DNA of 64,000 bases from Myxocyprinus asiaticus. Taxonomy: Eukaryota; Chordata; Actinopteri; Cypriniformes; Catostomidae. Shown here one piece after another: positions 1-12,900 of this stretch (position 1 is its first letter; each line of letters begins with the position of its first letter). The translations under genes were made by a program, and so were the position numbers. The notes under the pieces were generated by a model. It was not told the DNA's origin, ran no database searches, and was given only the letters and a program-made list of their open reading frames with translations. The stretch lies in the NCBI RefSeq assembly GCF_019703515.2, contig NC_059347.1:22194501-22258500 (forward strand), in the 5' to 3' direction.

Positions 1-838
1 CTCTTTGTCACAAGTCCGCTCAGAATTGTTAAAAACTGGAAAGGAAAGCACAATGTAATAGGTATACAAACAGACCTGTAATATCCTTGCTGTCATTTCT
101 GTTATATCTAGACCTGTAATATCCTGACTGTCAAACTGTATAATCATTACACGTATGGATTACATGTGATCAACAGCTTATTTCCATTTAATTTTATTAT
201 TACATTTAAGTGTTTGGCATATGATTCCCTATCAAAGTTACTTACCAGAAAGTGTTTATATATTGTGTTTGTGATTCTTATTTAAGCAAGTAGCTAAGGA
301 TAAAAGCCATGTACAAAAATGGGATCTCAAATGCTATTAATGAAAGAGTACTAATACAATTGCAAACACAGAAAATATAGTTGCAGTGTTGGATTTGCAT
401 ACCAAGATAAATGTTCAAATTAAACCACCAAGTGGCAAAAAAAATTAATAAATAAAAAATAGAATAGAACAGAAAAGAAAGAATACAGTATAAATACAAT
501 TCGAATGATATTTAGAAGGATGAGAGAAGGTTAGTTTATGCAAGTAAAAGGATTGCGATTTCTGGACTGTTTATTGTATTTAAATCTTGACAAATTGAGC
601 CTAATTCAGTGTGTAACTGGTAATCCTGCTATTCTGATTATGATCAAAGATTTTCTACTTTGTTCCATAAATGAGGGGTGAGAATGGAAAAGTTTATAGA
701 CTTGGATAAACATAACAGAGATGCCTAAAGTCAGCTGCAGCAGTTTGTGGACACTAGAAGTAGCTGGCTCACACCAATATGAAGCAAAGGGCAGAACACA
801 TGTTGCTTCTCTAGGGTTCTGCTCAGTGGTGCATTTAC
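1..838. other. rasgrf2 intron sequence left of exon 17
   Basis: AT-rich intron with no recognisable exon, RNA gene or transposon end on either strand. Short open frames here are random. Confidence 0.7.
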
Positions 839-928
839 CTGGAGGGCTGCTGTGTCCAGCTGCTGCCGTGGCGATAGCAAATGCAGAGGCTGGAGAAACG
901 GAACAACGCGAGTTCTCAGCTGACTGGA
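839..928 (-). CDS. rasgrf2: rasgrf2 exon 17: linker before the Cdc25 domain
   Basis: The exon is 90 bp. The acceptor is a pyrimidine tract ending ttttctag and the donor is gtaaat. It encodes about residues 868-898, [20 protein letters not shown] then [10 protein letters not shown], matching the conserved [15 protein letters not shown] block. A second AG 7 bp downstream (cagtcag) would break the phase, so I prefer the first. The next exon is not within 1-838. Confidence 0.92.
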
Positions 929-3900
929 CTAGAAAAGAAAACAGAGAAAATGGGTGATTGTTCCTTTAATGACTGGTTCAGATGAGCACTATGCAGGTTC
1001 CAAAATTAACATTTTGCCACATATGCTAATTGCAAGTGAATTGAGGCAATGTAGTCATAAATATCTGTTACTGGCATTGAAACTTAGTTTGCTTTATTGT
1101 TATTAAAAACATTTACATTAATCCTTGACACTTTGTGACAAACAGTGCAAGTCATTGTTCAGCTCTTGATATCATATAGTACAAGCTTGTCTCCTTCTTT
1201 TGATAAAATTGCACCAGGCCAAATATTTGAAGAAAAATCATCATTTTATGCAGTTCCTTATTAAGTTAGCAGCCAATGGTGAGCAACTATTTTAATTACT
1301 CGCCAAAGCCAATTTTTACTTGCATTAATAATTATTGCAAAACCAGACCTTGAGTTGTGTTGTATGAACTGTCTTCAAGATAAAATTCATTTTACAAAAC
1401 TCCACCCTTTAGTAACCATATTTGGTCTGTTATCGAGTGAACATATGGAAACTGTTTTTCCTGGAAATTTCAGCTGAGAGAGTATATATAAATATAATTG
1501 GATTGTTAAAATATTGAACATGCCAAATACACCCAATACAAACAGTTTGGATGGAACAACATCTGTGCCAATCAGAGCCAATTATGTGCTGGTGGAGCCC
1601 CTGTTTCAACTCTCCCCTATATATGGCTTTCATTTAATATTGCCCAAGCACAATATTTGACTGTTTCAGTTCCAATATAAATTGGATAGAATGACTGTGA
1701 CTGTGGCCATTTAGTAACAGAAATAGACTTTATTGAGGACTGTGCTGGCCGGTTTTGCTTGACCAGTTTGCGTGTGGAACAGGCATGTAGGAATGCAGTG
1801 TTGGATGTTGACCTGAGAAGAGCTCTTTCCTCTAAAACTCAAATTGGAACAACTCTGAAAGAAACATTAAAGTGTCTGTTTTTTTTTTTCTTTGTTTTTT
1901 TTTTTACATTAACAGTTTTTGGAGCAATGTGTAATAAAATAATAATAATAATAATTGTAACAATGAGAAATATAGCTTGGCAAAGATTCATAGGAATATC
2001 TCATATTTAATAGGAATATATTTATTTAATTTTCACCCTGTAGTGAGTCTCCCCAACAGGTGAAATCAAAAGCACATGTCCCTTAAAGAGGGCATGTATG
2101 AAATCAATGTCTATCTTGTAAATGAAAATCATACTCCACTTTGAAAACTCAGACCAAGGTCAGAGTCAGACCAGGCCACATGACTATACAGTTGCTCTCA
2201 GAAGAGACCTGTACTGCCAAGGGAGCCAAACACACAAGGTAAAATATGTTTAACCTAAAAATGGGTAACCTAAAAAATGTGCTTCATGTGGTAACATCGA
2301 AATTAACTTGTTTAATTAAAGTCAAAAACATGATGAAATATTGGGCCATATTTTAAGAGTGCAGCGCTATGCTTTAAGTCATAAGTGCAAAGTCAATGGG
2401 CAATGGACTGTGTGCAGTAAATTGATTGTATGACATTGATACACTCCTTTTACATGTATAGAAAATGTGATTCTCGTCAGGATATGAATCTACATTGCAT
2501 TAAATTATCAAGAATATAATATTATTAATAATCTACTGACACACAAATCATGGCTAATATTAATAGTGATTATATCGGCTCGCACTTCACTTCTACAGGT
2601 CGATTTCTAAATTCAAATTACACTTCAAAAGAAATTAAAATATAATCAAAATAATGGAGTGGTGAAAAAAATGATACCAAATCCAAACATTTTACCCTCT
2701 GCATTTTCTTTCACCGGCCCCTTTTGCAGTAACTTAAAAATCACTCTTTGACAACAGGTGGAAATGCAGTACACCAATACAAATTAGATCATAAATATAA
2801 TCGTAAATAATAATACTAATTACAATAATAATACTAATAAACTAAAAATAAAGCATGACCTATAGATAGATTCATAAAATGGCTACAACAGTGATTGTCA
2901 GGGACATCATTTGATGTTCCACTATATTTTCAGAGTTTGTACATGAACTTTATTACCACCTGCTGGTGGAATCTCCGAACTGCAAATGTAGGAGCTGAAT
3001 TTAGACTTTGCGCTGAAAATAGACCTGCTTTTGCTTTTGAAATATCTTAGAGCAATTACCTTTTTCTCAGGAAAATAGCAAATTGCAATTTGCACCACTC
3101 CATTTACATACAATACAGCCAAAGTTTGCAGGCATACACCCACAGATAGCACAAACACTCCTACCCACACACACTTGCACTTTGTGCTAGCACGGAAATT
3201 ATGCTTAGAATTAGCAATTTCATGAAAATGTGATAAGACGTAGCGCATGGTCATTGCGCATAGCGCTGAGCTTTACACAGTCATGAAAACAGAACCCATC
3301 ATGACTAAATCGACAAATGTATACACCAACAAAAGGAATTTTTAAAGGGTTGATTAAATAGAAAAAAATCTTTGAGGTAACAATTGCACATTATCACTTT
3401 TTACAGTGAACATGCACATGTACACACGCTTACCTCCTGTCTGTCTGTAGCGGAGGTGGCGTGGAGTGGAGGGGGAGCGGCAGGGAGAGATATCTCCTGG
3501 TTCACTGCCCTGAGGCGACTCTGGGATAAACTTGTCCAGAGACACAGACTCCAACACAGCTGAGGGGAGAGTTAGACCAGTCATTAAAATGGATCATAGC
3601 ACTTCTCATTTGTATTCATTCAACTAGGGGCTCCCTAAAAAAATAATGGTTTAAAATGTTAGTGGTGGTTTACTGTGCAAAACTTAACGCAACAAAGACA
3701 GGGTGTTGCGAGTGGTTGCCGGGGTGTTGCGATGCGATTGCTAAGGTCTTCTGAGTGGTTGTTGTTTGTGTGTTACTACAGTATGTGGTTGCTAAGGTGT
3801 TCTGAATGGTTGCTATGTACTGTAGTTCCCTATCTGTCACTCACTCGACGTTGTGTCAATGTAGTGACACTAGGGGTCACCGTTGGGAGCCCCAAACACC

Positions 3901-6900
3901 TCTGATCTTTGAGAAAAGGCCAATGGGAATTGGCGAGTGGAATTTGCATGCCACTCCCCTGGACATACGGGTATAAAAGGAGCTGGCTCACAACCATTCA
4001 TTCAGATTTTCTCTTCGGAGCCGAGCGGTTGTGTTCAGTGAGCTGAATCCTCTGCCATTCCATTCACCTCGAAAAGCTGTTGGATTTACGCCGCATTACA
4101 GCGGCTTCTCCCCCTCTTGCACCGGTGGAGTGCAGAGAACACCCCTGGGTGCTTCAGCAGCTAAAAGAGTATATTCTTCCAACTGAAAGAGTATATTTTC
4201 CCTTCTAAAAGAGTGGCATTAACAGAGAGCGTCTTTTTAAAGATGACTTTCCGTTTGTGTCTATTTCCTGGTTGTGGTCGTTACCTCTCCACTTCCGATG
4301 GCCACGATCGCGGTCTTACGTGCTTGGGCGCTGCCCACGCTGAGACAGTGTTCGTGGACGGGTCATGTTCTTACTATAAGAGCGTGACCATGGCAACGTT
4401 GTGTTTGCAGTTTTTCCTTCCTTAGAGGAAAAAGCCACCCCAGCAGCTCCCCGCCTTGGTCCTTCTACCTATGGGTTTGAGGCCAAGTCGGTTAGCACTG
4501 GGGGTGATTTGGGGACCCCAATGGGAGCCACTCCATCGGGTAACTCTCCACGGACCTCCCATTCCGCAAAACGCCGCCACCTGGCGGGGCCGCCCGAGAC
4601 TCCCGTCCAGCGCCTGTAGGTTTACATTGTCTCTGGTGACTAGGGCCTGCGGTGCTGCTGGACAGGCCGTCTCCGCCCTGCACGCCATGGCTCTCCTGCA
4701 AATGCACCAAACCAAGGCGCTAGGAGAACTGCACGAGGGTAGTTCTGACCCGGGATTGATGCAGGAGCTGCGTTCGGCGACCGACCTCACCCTCCGAGAG
4801 ACGGAGGGTCACGGCGCGGACTCTCGGGCAGGCGATGCCCACCCTGGTGGTCCAGGAGCACCACCTATGGCTGAACTTGGTCGAGATGTGGGAAGCTGAC
4901 AAGGTACAGTTCCTTGATGCCCCCGTCTCCCAGGTCAGCCTGTTCGGCGACACCGTCGAGGACTTCGCCCAGCAGTTCTCGGCGATGAAATGGCAGACGA
5001 AGGCTATTCAGCACATCCTGCCTCAGCGCGGTTCAAGACCCCGCACCCCGTCTGCTAGTCGCCAAGGGCATCCACCTGCCGCAACAACACCGGCTCCGCC
5101 GCAGCCCGCCCAAGTGGCCCAGCCTCAGCGTGGAGCCATCCGCAGGAAGCAGACGCCACCCGTCTCACGGCCGCCTGCCAAGAACCCAAGAACACCACAC
5201 TGAGACGGTGACCTAGGCACATGGAGACCTGCTGCAGGCCTAGAGATGTTAAGCAGACCACTCCATCTCCTGGTGGAGGGCCGGGAGGAGAATTCTTTGC
5301 CTTTTCTTTGATTCGCTGCATGCCAGAATGGCTGTGGCACCTACATGTTCAGAAAAGGAGCGGTTTCCTCATTTTCTGGGTCACATATCTGGTGCTCACG
5401 GTCGTCGTTATCACGACCACCGGCCACCGTTCCTTTATGGCAGATATGGCACTCCTGCGCACCCAGCTTTGGCACAAACACGCCCATGCCAGGCCGGTTC
5501 TGACGGACTGCGGGGACGATTTTCCTCCTCCCCCCTCCCTGACCAGCCCTATGGTGGGTATCCGGAGCCAGGTAAGTGCTTCGATGTCCCCAGACTCAGC
5601 ACAGCCACAGGTTCGGGGCTCAAGCCCCCTTGACGTGGCGCCTCAGGCTCTGCCCCGCCGCGAGGCCCCACCCACCGGTACATCTGATGCGATTGTCCCC
5701 TTGGTCCCCCTCGCCCGGAGTTTGGACGCGTGGCTTGCGCCCTCCAACCCGTCGCGATGGCTGACCCGGACCGTCCGACTTGGCTATGCGATTCAGATCG
5801 CCAGGCACCCGCCCAGGTACAGTGGCGTCCGCTTCACCTTAGTGAAGGGCGAGAACGGCGCTGCCTTACGCGCAGAGATTGCGTCCCTTCTATGGAAGGA
5901 CACGATAGAGCCTGTCCCTTTAGCCTAGATGAGGAAGGGGTTTTACAGCCCCTACTTCATCGTACCCAAAAAAGGCGGTGGGTTGCAGCCAATCTTGGAC
6001 CTGTGAGTTCTAAACCGGGCCTTGCACAGACTCCCATTCAAGATGTTGATGCAAAAATGCACTTTAGCGAGCATCTGACATCAAAATTGGTTTGCGGCGG
6101 TAGACCTAAAGGACGCGTACTTCCACGTCTCGGTTTTACCTCGACACAGGCCTTTCCTACAGTTTGCTTTCGAGGGCCGGGCATACCAGTACAAAGTCCT
6201 TCCCTTCGGTTTGTCTCAGTCTCGATGATGGTGCACCTGTCTGAGAGTGTTCAGACGGAAAACGGCGGTCCCACTGAAACTGTTTCAGAGGCTCCTGGGG
6301 AATATGGCGTCCTCAGCGGCGGTCACGCCACTCGGGTTGATACATTTGAGACTGCTTCAGCACTGGCTTCAGACTCGAGTCTGAGATGGGCATGGCACTA
6401 CGGGGCACACCATGTGCCCGTCACGCCGGTCTGCTGCTGTCTGTTCAGCCCTTGGACCGACCTAGTGTTTCTACGGGCAGGGGTTCCCCTACAGCAGGTC
6501 TCCAGGTGAGTCTTGGTGACGATGAACGCCTCCAAGTGTGGCTTGGGCACCGTGTGCAACGGGCGCGCAGTCGCCGATCCTTGGACTGGCCCGCGACTGC
6601 GTTGGCACATCAACTGCCTCGAGTTGCTCGCCCTGCGGAGGCTTCGGCCGTTGATCCAGGGCAAGCACGTGTTGGTCCGGACGGACAACACGGTGACGGT
6701 AGCGTACATCAACCACCAAGGCGGTTTGCGCTCTCGTCAAATGTCGCAACTCGCCCGCCGTCTCCTCCTCTGGAGAGCAGTGGACGCACTGTCATGGCAG
6801 GTCATGCTCAGGGGAGAGTGGAGACTCCACCCCCAGGTGGTCCTGCTGATTTGGACTCGATTCAGTCAAGTGCAGGTAGACCTGTTCGCTTCCCGGGAAT

Positions 6901-9900
6901 CCTCCCACTGCCCTCTCTGGTACTCTCTGACCGAGGCTCCCCTCAGCACAGATGCACTGGCACACAGCTGGCCCCTGGGGCTGCGCAAGTATGCGTTTCC
7001 CCCAGTAAGCTAACTTGCACAGACATTGTGCAAGATCAGGGAGGACAAGGAGCAGGTCATCTTAGCAGCACCCTTCTGGCCCACCCAGTCTTGTTTCTGG
7101 GACCTCACGCTCCTCGCAACAGCCCCTCCCTGGCGAATTCCCCTGAGGAAGAACCTTCTTTCTCAGGGACGGGGCACCATCTGGCACCCGCAACTGGACC
7201 TCTGGAACCTCCACGTCTGGCCCCTGGAGGGATGCAGAAGATCTAAGTGCCCACCTGCAGTGGAAGACACAATCACTCAGGCTAGGGCTCCCTCTATGAG
7301 ACATCTGTATGCCTTGAAGTGGCGTCTGTTCGCTAAGTGGTGTTCTTCCCGACGCGAAGGCCCCCAGAGATGTGCAGTGGGATCGGTGCTTCCTTCCTGC
7401 AGGAGAGGCTGGAGGGGCGGCTGTCCCCCTCCACCTTGGAGGTGTATGTAGCCGCTATATCGGCACATCATGATGCAGTAGACGGTAAGTATTTGGGGAA
7501 GCATGACTTGATCATCAGGTTCCTGAAAGGTGCTAGGAGGTTGAATCCCCCTAGATTGCACCTAATCCCCTCATGGGACCTCTCTGTGGTCCTTTGGGGC
7601 CTACGGGGAGCTCCATTCGAGCCCCTGGAGTCAGTTGAGCTAAAGGCACTCTCTTTGAAGACTTCCCTCCTGACTCCTCACTTCCATCAAGAGGGTAGGG
7701 GACCTGCAGGCATTCTCTGTCAGCAAAACTTGCCTAGAGTTCGGTCCGGGCTACTCTCATGTGATCCTGAGACCCTGACTGGGCTATGTGCCCCAGGTTC
7801 CCACGACCCTGTTTAGGGATCAGGTGGTGAACCTGCGAGCACTGCCCCAGGAGGAGGCAGACCCAGCCTTGGGGTTGCTGTGTCAGATGTGTGCTTTACG
7901 CATCTATTTGGATCGCACGCAGAGTTTTAGAAGCTCAGAGCAGCTCTTTGTCTGCTTTGGCAGACAGCGGAAAGGGAGCACTGTCTCTGAACAGAGGATC
8001 GCCCACTGGGTCATTAACGCTATCACGATGGCATATCACGCCCAGGACATGCCGCCCCCCTTGGGGCTACGAGCCCTCTCTACTAGGAGTGTGGCAGCCT
8101 TCTGGGCCCTGACCAATGGCGCCTCTTTAGCAGACATCTGCAGAGCAGCGGGCTGGGCAACACCCAACACCATTGCAAGGTTTTACAATCTCCGGGTTGA
8201 GCCGGTTTCATGGCCAGGTATACCACTTGCGCAAAGCACATTTCTCCTCCCCGAGGTGAAGACATGCGCTTTGACCCCCAGTCGTGTTCACAAGGTTGTG
8301 GACCCTGGATGACCTTCCTCCTTAGCCCTGTGGCAGGCGGGTTTGTGGAGAAACTCGCTGCCGGCCCAGTATATGTGCTAACTAGACCCTGTACTGGGGT
8401 AGGTGCTCCACATGCACTGGTTCCCCGTAGGTAACCCCGTGTGATGTATCTTCTGCAAAATCGTTTCCCTGTTGGTAAACTGCGTCTTCATTGGGTAGAG
8501 TTTCCTCTGCCCCTGGTCACCGTGTCTGTAGAGCTCCTCCCCCCTTGAGTAGGACCTACCACGTGACTTCTCCACATGACATACTTCCGACAAAACTCGG
8601 TAAGACCATGTGACGTATTTCCACTCAAATACCCCCCCAAATACTCAAATACAATTTCCACTCTTTTTTGGAGAGAAAAAAAGAAGAGAAGAGGCCATGG
8701 CTGGGCTAGTCTGTCCCCATTTTTTTGGGCAGTCGACTTGTCCCCGAGTTGCAGGGGACCGTTCAACGCTCGTAGGAGCGTTGGGGAGGTTACATAATGG
8801 CCTAGTGCGCTGGCTACGAGGCACACAGCGGTCTGCCCGTCTCGCACTGCCAGTCCATGTAACACAGTTCAGCTTATTGTGCCGTTTTGTATAGGGACCC
8901 CTAGTGTCACTACATCGACACAACGTCGAGTGAGTGACAGATAGGGAACATCCTGGTTACTTTCGCAACCTCCGTTCCCTGATGGAGGGAATGAGACGTT
9001 GTGTCCCTCTTGCCACAACACTGAACTACCCGCTGAAATGGCCGGGACCTTGTCTTGGCTCCTCAGCACAAAACCTGAATGAGTGGTTGCGAGCCAGCTC
9101 CTTTTATACCCGTATGTCCGGGGCAGTGGCATGCAAATTCCACTTGCCAATTCCCATTGGCCTTTTCTCAAAGATCAGAGGTGTTTGGGGCTCCCAAGGG
9201 TGACCCCTAGTGTCACTACATCGACACAACGTCTCGTTCCCTCCATCAGGGAAGGGAGGTTACGAAAGTAACCAGGACGTAACTTATTAGCTAGGTCAAA
9301 AGCACCCAGCCCTAAGTCTTTATGATATTCTTGCCCCTAGATATGACTCAGCACCCTCCTTCATTGTAATTTATTTAATAAAAAAAAAAAATTTGTTTAG
9401 TTTTTCCCATCAAAAAAATTTGAAGTCCAATCATTTATAAAAAGTAATAGCACACCTCTCCTCAACAATTTTAGGTATCATTCATGCAGAAACGGTGAGG
9501 GACAAGTTATATTCAAAAGTTTAATACTAGTAATATTGCACTTGCCTTGGCAAGGAGAGACAATAATTACAAATTCAGTAATATGGAAAGTTTTAAGAGC
9601 ATGATAAACAAGGCAAATCTGTAACAGAATTGTTTTTGTGACTACATAAGATTAGAAAGAAAATAATGTACTTTTGTTTGCTTTTGGTCTCAAAATATTT
9701 GGCTATCAAAGTACTGTTTGTTTCCTGTGGGCATGGAAATAATCTCTTTCTTGTGATCAGAATAATATTCCGTTTTTTTACGAAAGATGAGACACATTTC
9801 ATGGGTTGTGATATGGAGGCAGACCAGCAGAGAGCCTCTGTGATGGTGTAATATAGCTATTCTTACGCTGTGTAAAGGCTCATTATTACTGCTAATGATT

Positions 9901-12900
9901 TACAATAAGACCGACCTCAGAATGTGGCTGATTTTATAGGAGAGAGGGAAAAACAATACAAGCCCATTATTGTAATGTTGAGCACAAATCAAATCAAAGC
10001 GGCAGCTGTAACTGCTGTGATAGGCTTTGTGTTTTTCAATGTGTTGATAAGAGACATATTAGCAGAGTGAATGTCTTTCTCTCTTCAAGCTAAAATAAAC
10101 ACAAGGAGCAAACTATCGGTAGTTTTCTCAGAACACATTTGAAAGGAAAAGTTTGGCCGAGTTTGATTATGTGAAAGCGCGAATGAGATTTCAAAGCTAT
10201 AGTGGGAAGCAAGATTTTAAATAATTTATTAGGCAACGCTTTTCAAAAAATTCTGTTTGTTAATATTAGTAAATACATTAGGCATCATGAACTAACAATT
10301 AACAATATTTTAACAGCATTTGTTCATCTTTAATGTTAATAATAATTTCATGTTAGTTCATAAAGCATTAAATAATGTTAATATATATAACTTTTGATGT
10401 TAAAAATGTATGCTGAAATTAACATTAACCAAGATTAATACAGTAACCGCTGAAAAATATAATTTGTTAGTGCAGTTCATTGTTAGTTAATTTTACCTAA
10501 ATTAATAGAGCCTTATTGTCTGTTCCTTCCTCACATAAAGCAATCATATGAATTTTTGGAATATATTCCATGAGTTGTATGGACTATTTTATGGAACTTA
10601 TATGGTGCTTTTTTGTCATTGTTGAAGCTTGATGGCCTCTGGTCACAGTACACTTTTTGGTAACACTTTATTTTAGGGATCAGAAATTAGACAGTAATTA
10701 ATGACTAATAATTGGACATGTAAGGGAATAGTTACGGACTTGTTTGGAATTATAAGGTATTTATTAGGCCTTTGTTCGTTGATTTCTTACCCTTGCCCTA
10801 TAGCCTCTTTACATTTATTTTTTCCCCGTAACAATTAACTTATTAGGTAAAAACAAAAGATACCAATAGCTAATAAGGTGCAAAATACATCCTTTATAGG
10901 TTCTCATTACACTATGTGAATGTGCAACATATAAGTATAAAATAAATATAGAGGGCAGAGACTTTTGCTGCTTAGTGTAAATAGCAACAAAAAACATCCT
11001 CTTTGCACTAATTGCTAATATTTAATTAGTGCTATTTTCACCCCTGATTAAATACTACCATACAGTATAGGGGCATCACTGCAGCATGTTTACTGTGTTT
11101 ATTTAGAGTCCCACAGACACCCTACACCAACCCCTAACCCTAAACCTAACCCTAACTTTCCCTGCTTTGTTGAAATACCCGCCCCTGCGTGCCCAGCTGT
11201 GGCACAAATATGCCCACACCGGGTTGGTTCCGACGGACTCCTCCCCCCTCCTCGTCCAATCTTATGGTGGGCGTCAGGAGCCAGGTAAGTGCTTCGATGT
11301 CTCTGGACTCAGCACGGCCACGGGGTTTGAGCCCCCTCGACGTGGTGCCTCAGGCTCCGCCCTGCCACGAGGCCCCACCCGCCGGTACGTCTGACGTGAT
11401 TATCCCCTTGGTCCCCCTCGCCCCGAGTTTGGACGCGTGGCTCGCGCTTTCAACCCGTTGCAATGGCTGACCCAGACCGTCCGACTCGGCTACGCGATTC
11501 AGTTCTCCAGGCGCCCGCCCAGGTTCAGCGGCATCCGCTTCACCTTGGTGAAGGGCAAGAACACCGCTACCTTGCATGCGGAGATCGCTACCCTTCTACG
11601 GAAGGGTGCGATAGAGCCTGTCCCTCTGGCCGAGATGAAGAGGGGGTTTTACAGCCCCTACTTCATCGTACCGAAGAAAGGCGGTGGGTTGCGGCCAATC
11701 TTGGACCTGTGAGTAATGAACCTGGCCTTGCACAGACTCCCGTTCAAGATGCTGACACAAAAACGCATTTTAGCGAGCGTCTGGCATCAAGATTGGTTCG
11801 CGGCAGTACACCTGAAGGACGCGTACTTCCACATCTCGGTCTTACCTCGACACAGACCCTTCCTGCAGTTTGCTTTCGAGGGCCAGGTGTACCAGTACAA
11901 GGTCCTCCCCTTCGGCCTGTCTTTGTCCCCTCGCGTCTTCACGAAGGTCGCAGAGGCAGCCCTTGCCCCGCTAAGGGAAGTGTTCTGTGTGCGCACAGGG
12001 ACCTGGTGCTCACGCACCTCAGCCGACTGGGGCTTCGGGTCAACTGGGAAAATAGCAAGCTCTCCCCGGTTCAAAGCATCTTTTTTCTCGGTTTGGAGTT
12101 GGACTCAGCCTCGATGACGGCACGCCTCACGAACGAGCATGCACAGCCGGTACTGAACTGTCTAAAGGCGTTCAGACAGAAGACAGTGGTTCCACTGAAA
12201 CTTTTTCAGAAGCTCCTGGGGCATATGGTATCCTCAGCGGTGGCCACACCGCTCTGGTTGATGCATATGAGACCGCTTCAGCACTGGCTTCAGACTCGAG
12301 TCCTGAGATGGGCATGGCGCCACGGGACATATCACGTGGTCATCACGCCAATCGTCGCCGCCTCTTCAGCCCTTGGATTTTTACGGGCAGGGGTTCCCCT
12401 AGAGCAGGTCTCCAGGCACGTCATGGTTACGACAGACGCCTCCAAGACAGGCTGGTGTGCCGTATGCAATGGGCACACAGCCGCCGGCTCCTGGACTGGC
12501 CCGCAGCTGCCTCGAGTTGTTGGCAGTACTGCTCGCCTGCGGAGGTTCCGGCCGTTGATCCAGGGAAAGCACGTATTGGTCCAGACGGACAACACGGCAA
12601 CAGCAACATACATCAACCGCCAAGTGGTCTACGCTCCCGTTGCATGTCACAACTTGCCCGCCGTCTCCTCCTCTGGAGTCACCAGCACCTCAAGTCGCTA
12701 CGAGCCACTCACATCCTGGGCGACCTCAACACCACAGCGGACACGCTGTCATGACAGGTTACGCTCAGGGGAGAATGGAGACTCCACCCCCAGGTGGTCC
12801 AGCTGATTTGGAGTCGATTCTGTCAAGCACAGGTAGACCTGTTTACTTCCCGGTAATCCTCCCACTGCCCGCTTTGGTATGCCCTGACCAAGGCACCCCT

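Larger units (their letters stand above)
3825..9281 (+). mobile_element. DIRS-type tyrosine-recombinase retrotransposon, copy 1 (full ends, dead ORFs)
   Basis: This 5.46 kb element lies antisense to rasgrf2. It has 163-bp inverted terminal repeats (3848-4010 and 9070-9232), short unique tips, and an internal complementary region (8896-9005) that joins the complements of both tips, which is the DIRS hallmark. The coding order is Gag, reverse transcriptase, RNase H, tyrosine recombinase. Left junction GTT at 3825-3827; right junction reads GTA at 9279-9281. No LTRs and no target duplication are seen, as expected for DIRS. All ORFs carry stops, frameshifts or deletions, including loss of the RT active-site segment. 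Confidence 0.92.

Noticed and set aside
721..957. 78-codon open frame on the plus strand
   Set aside because: Antisense shadow of rasgrf2 exon 17.
4422..4790. 122-codon open frame opposite the DIRS Gag region
   Set aside because: GC-rich shadow frame; the Gag-like text is on the plus strand.
11126..11160. Telomere-like repeats suggesting an interstitial telomere
   Set aside because: Only a few degenerate ccctaa units; similar words recur at 26098-26200, so a dispersed repeat is more likely.
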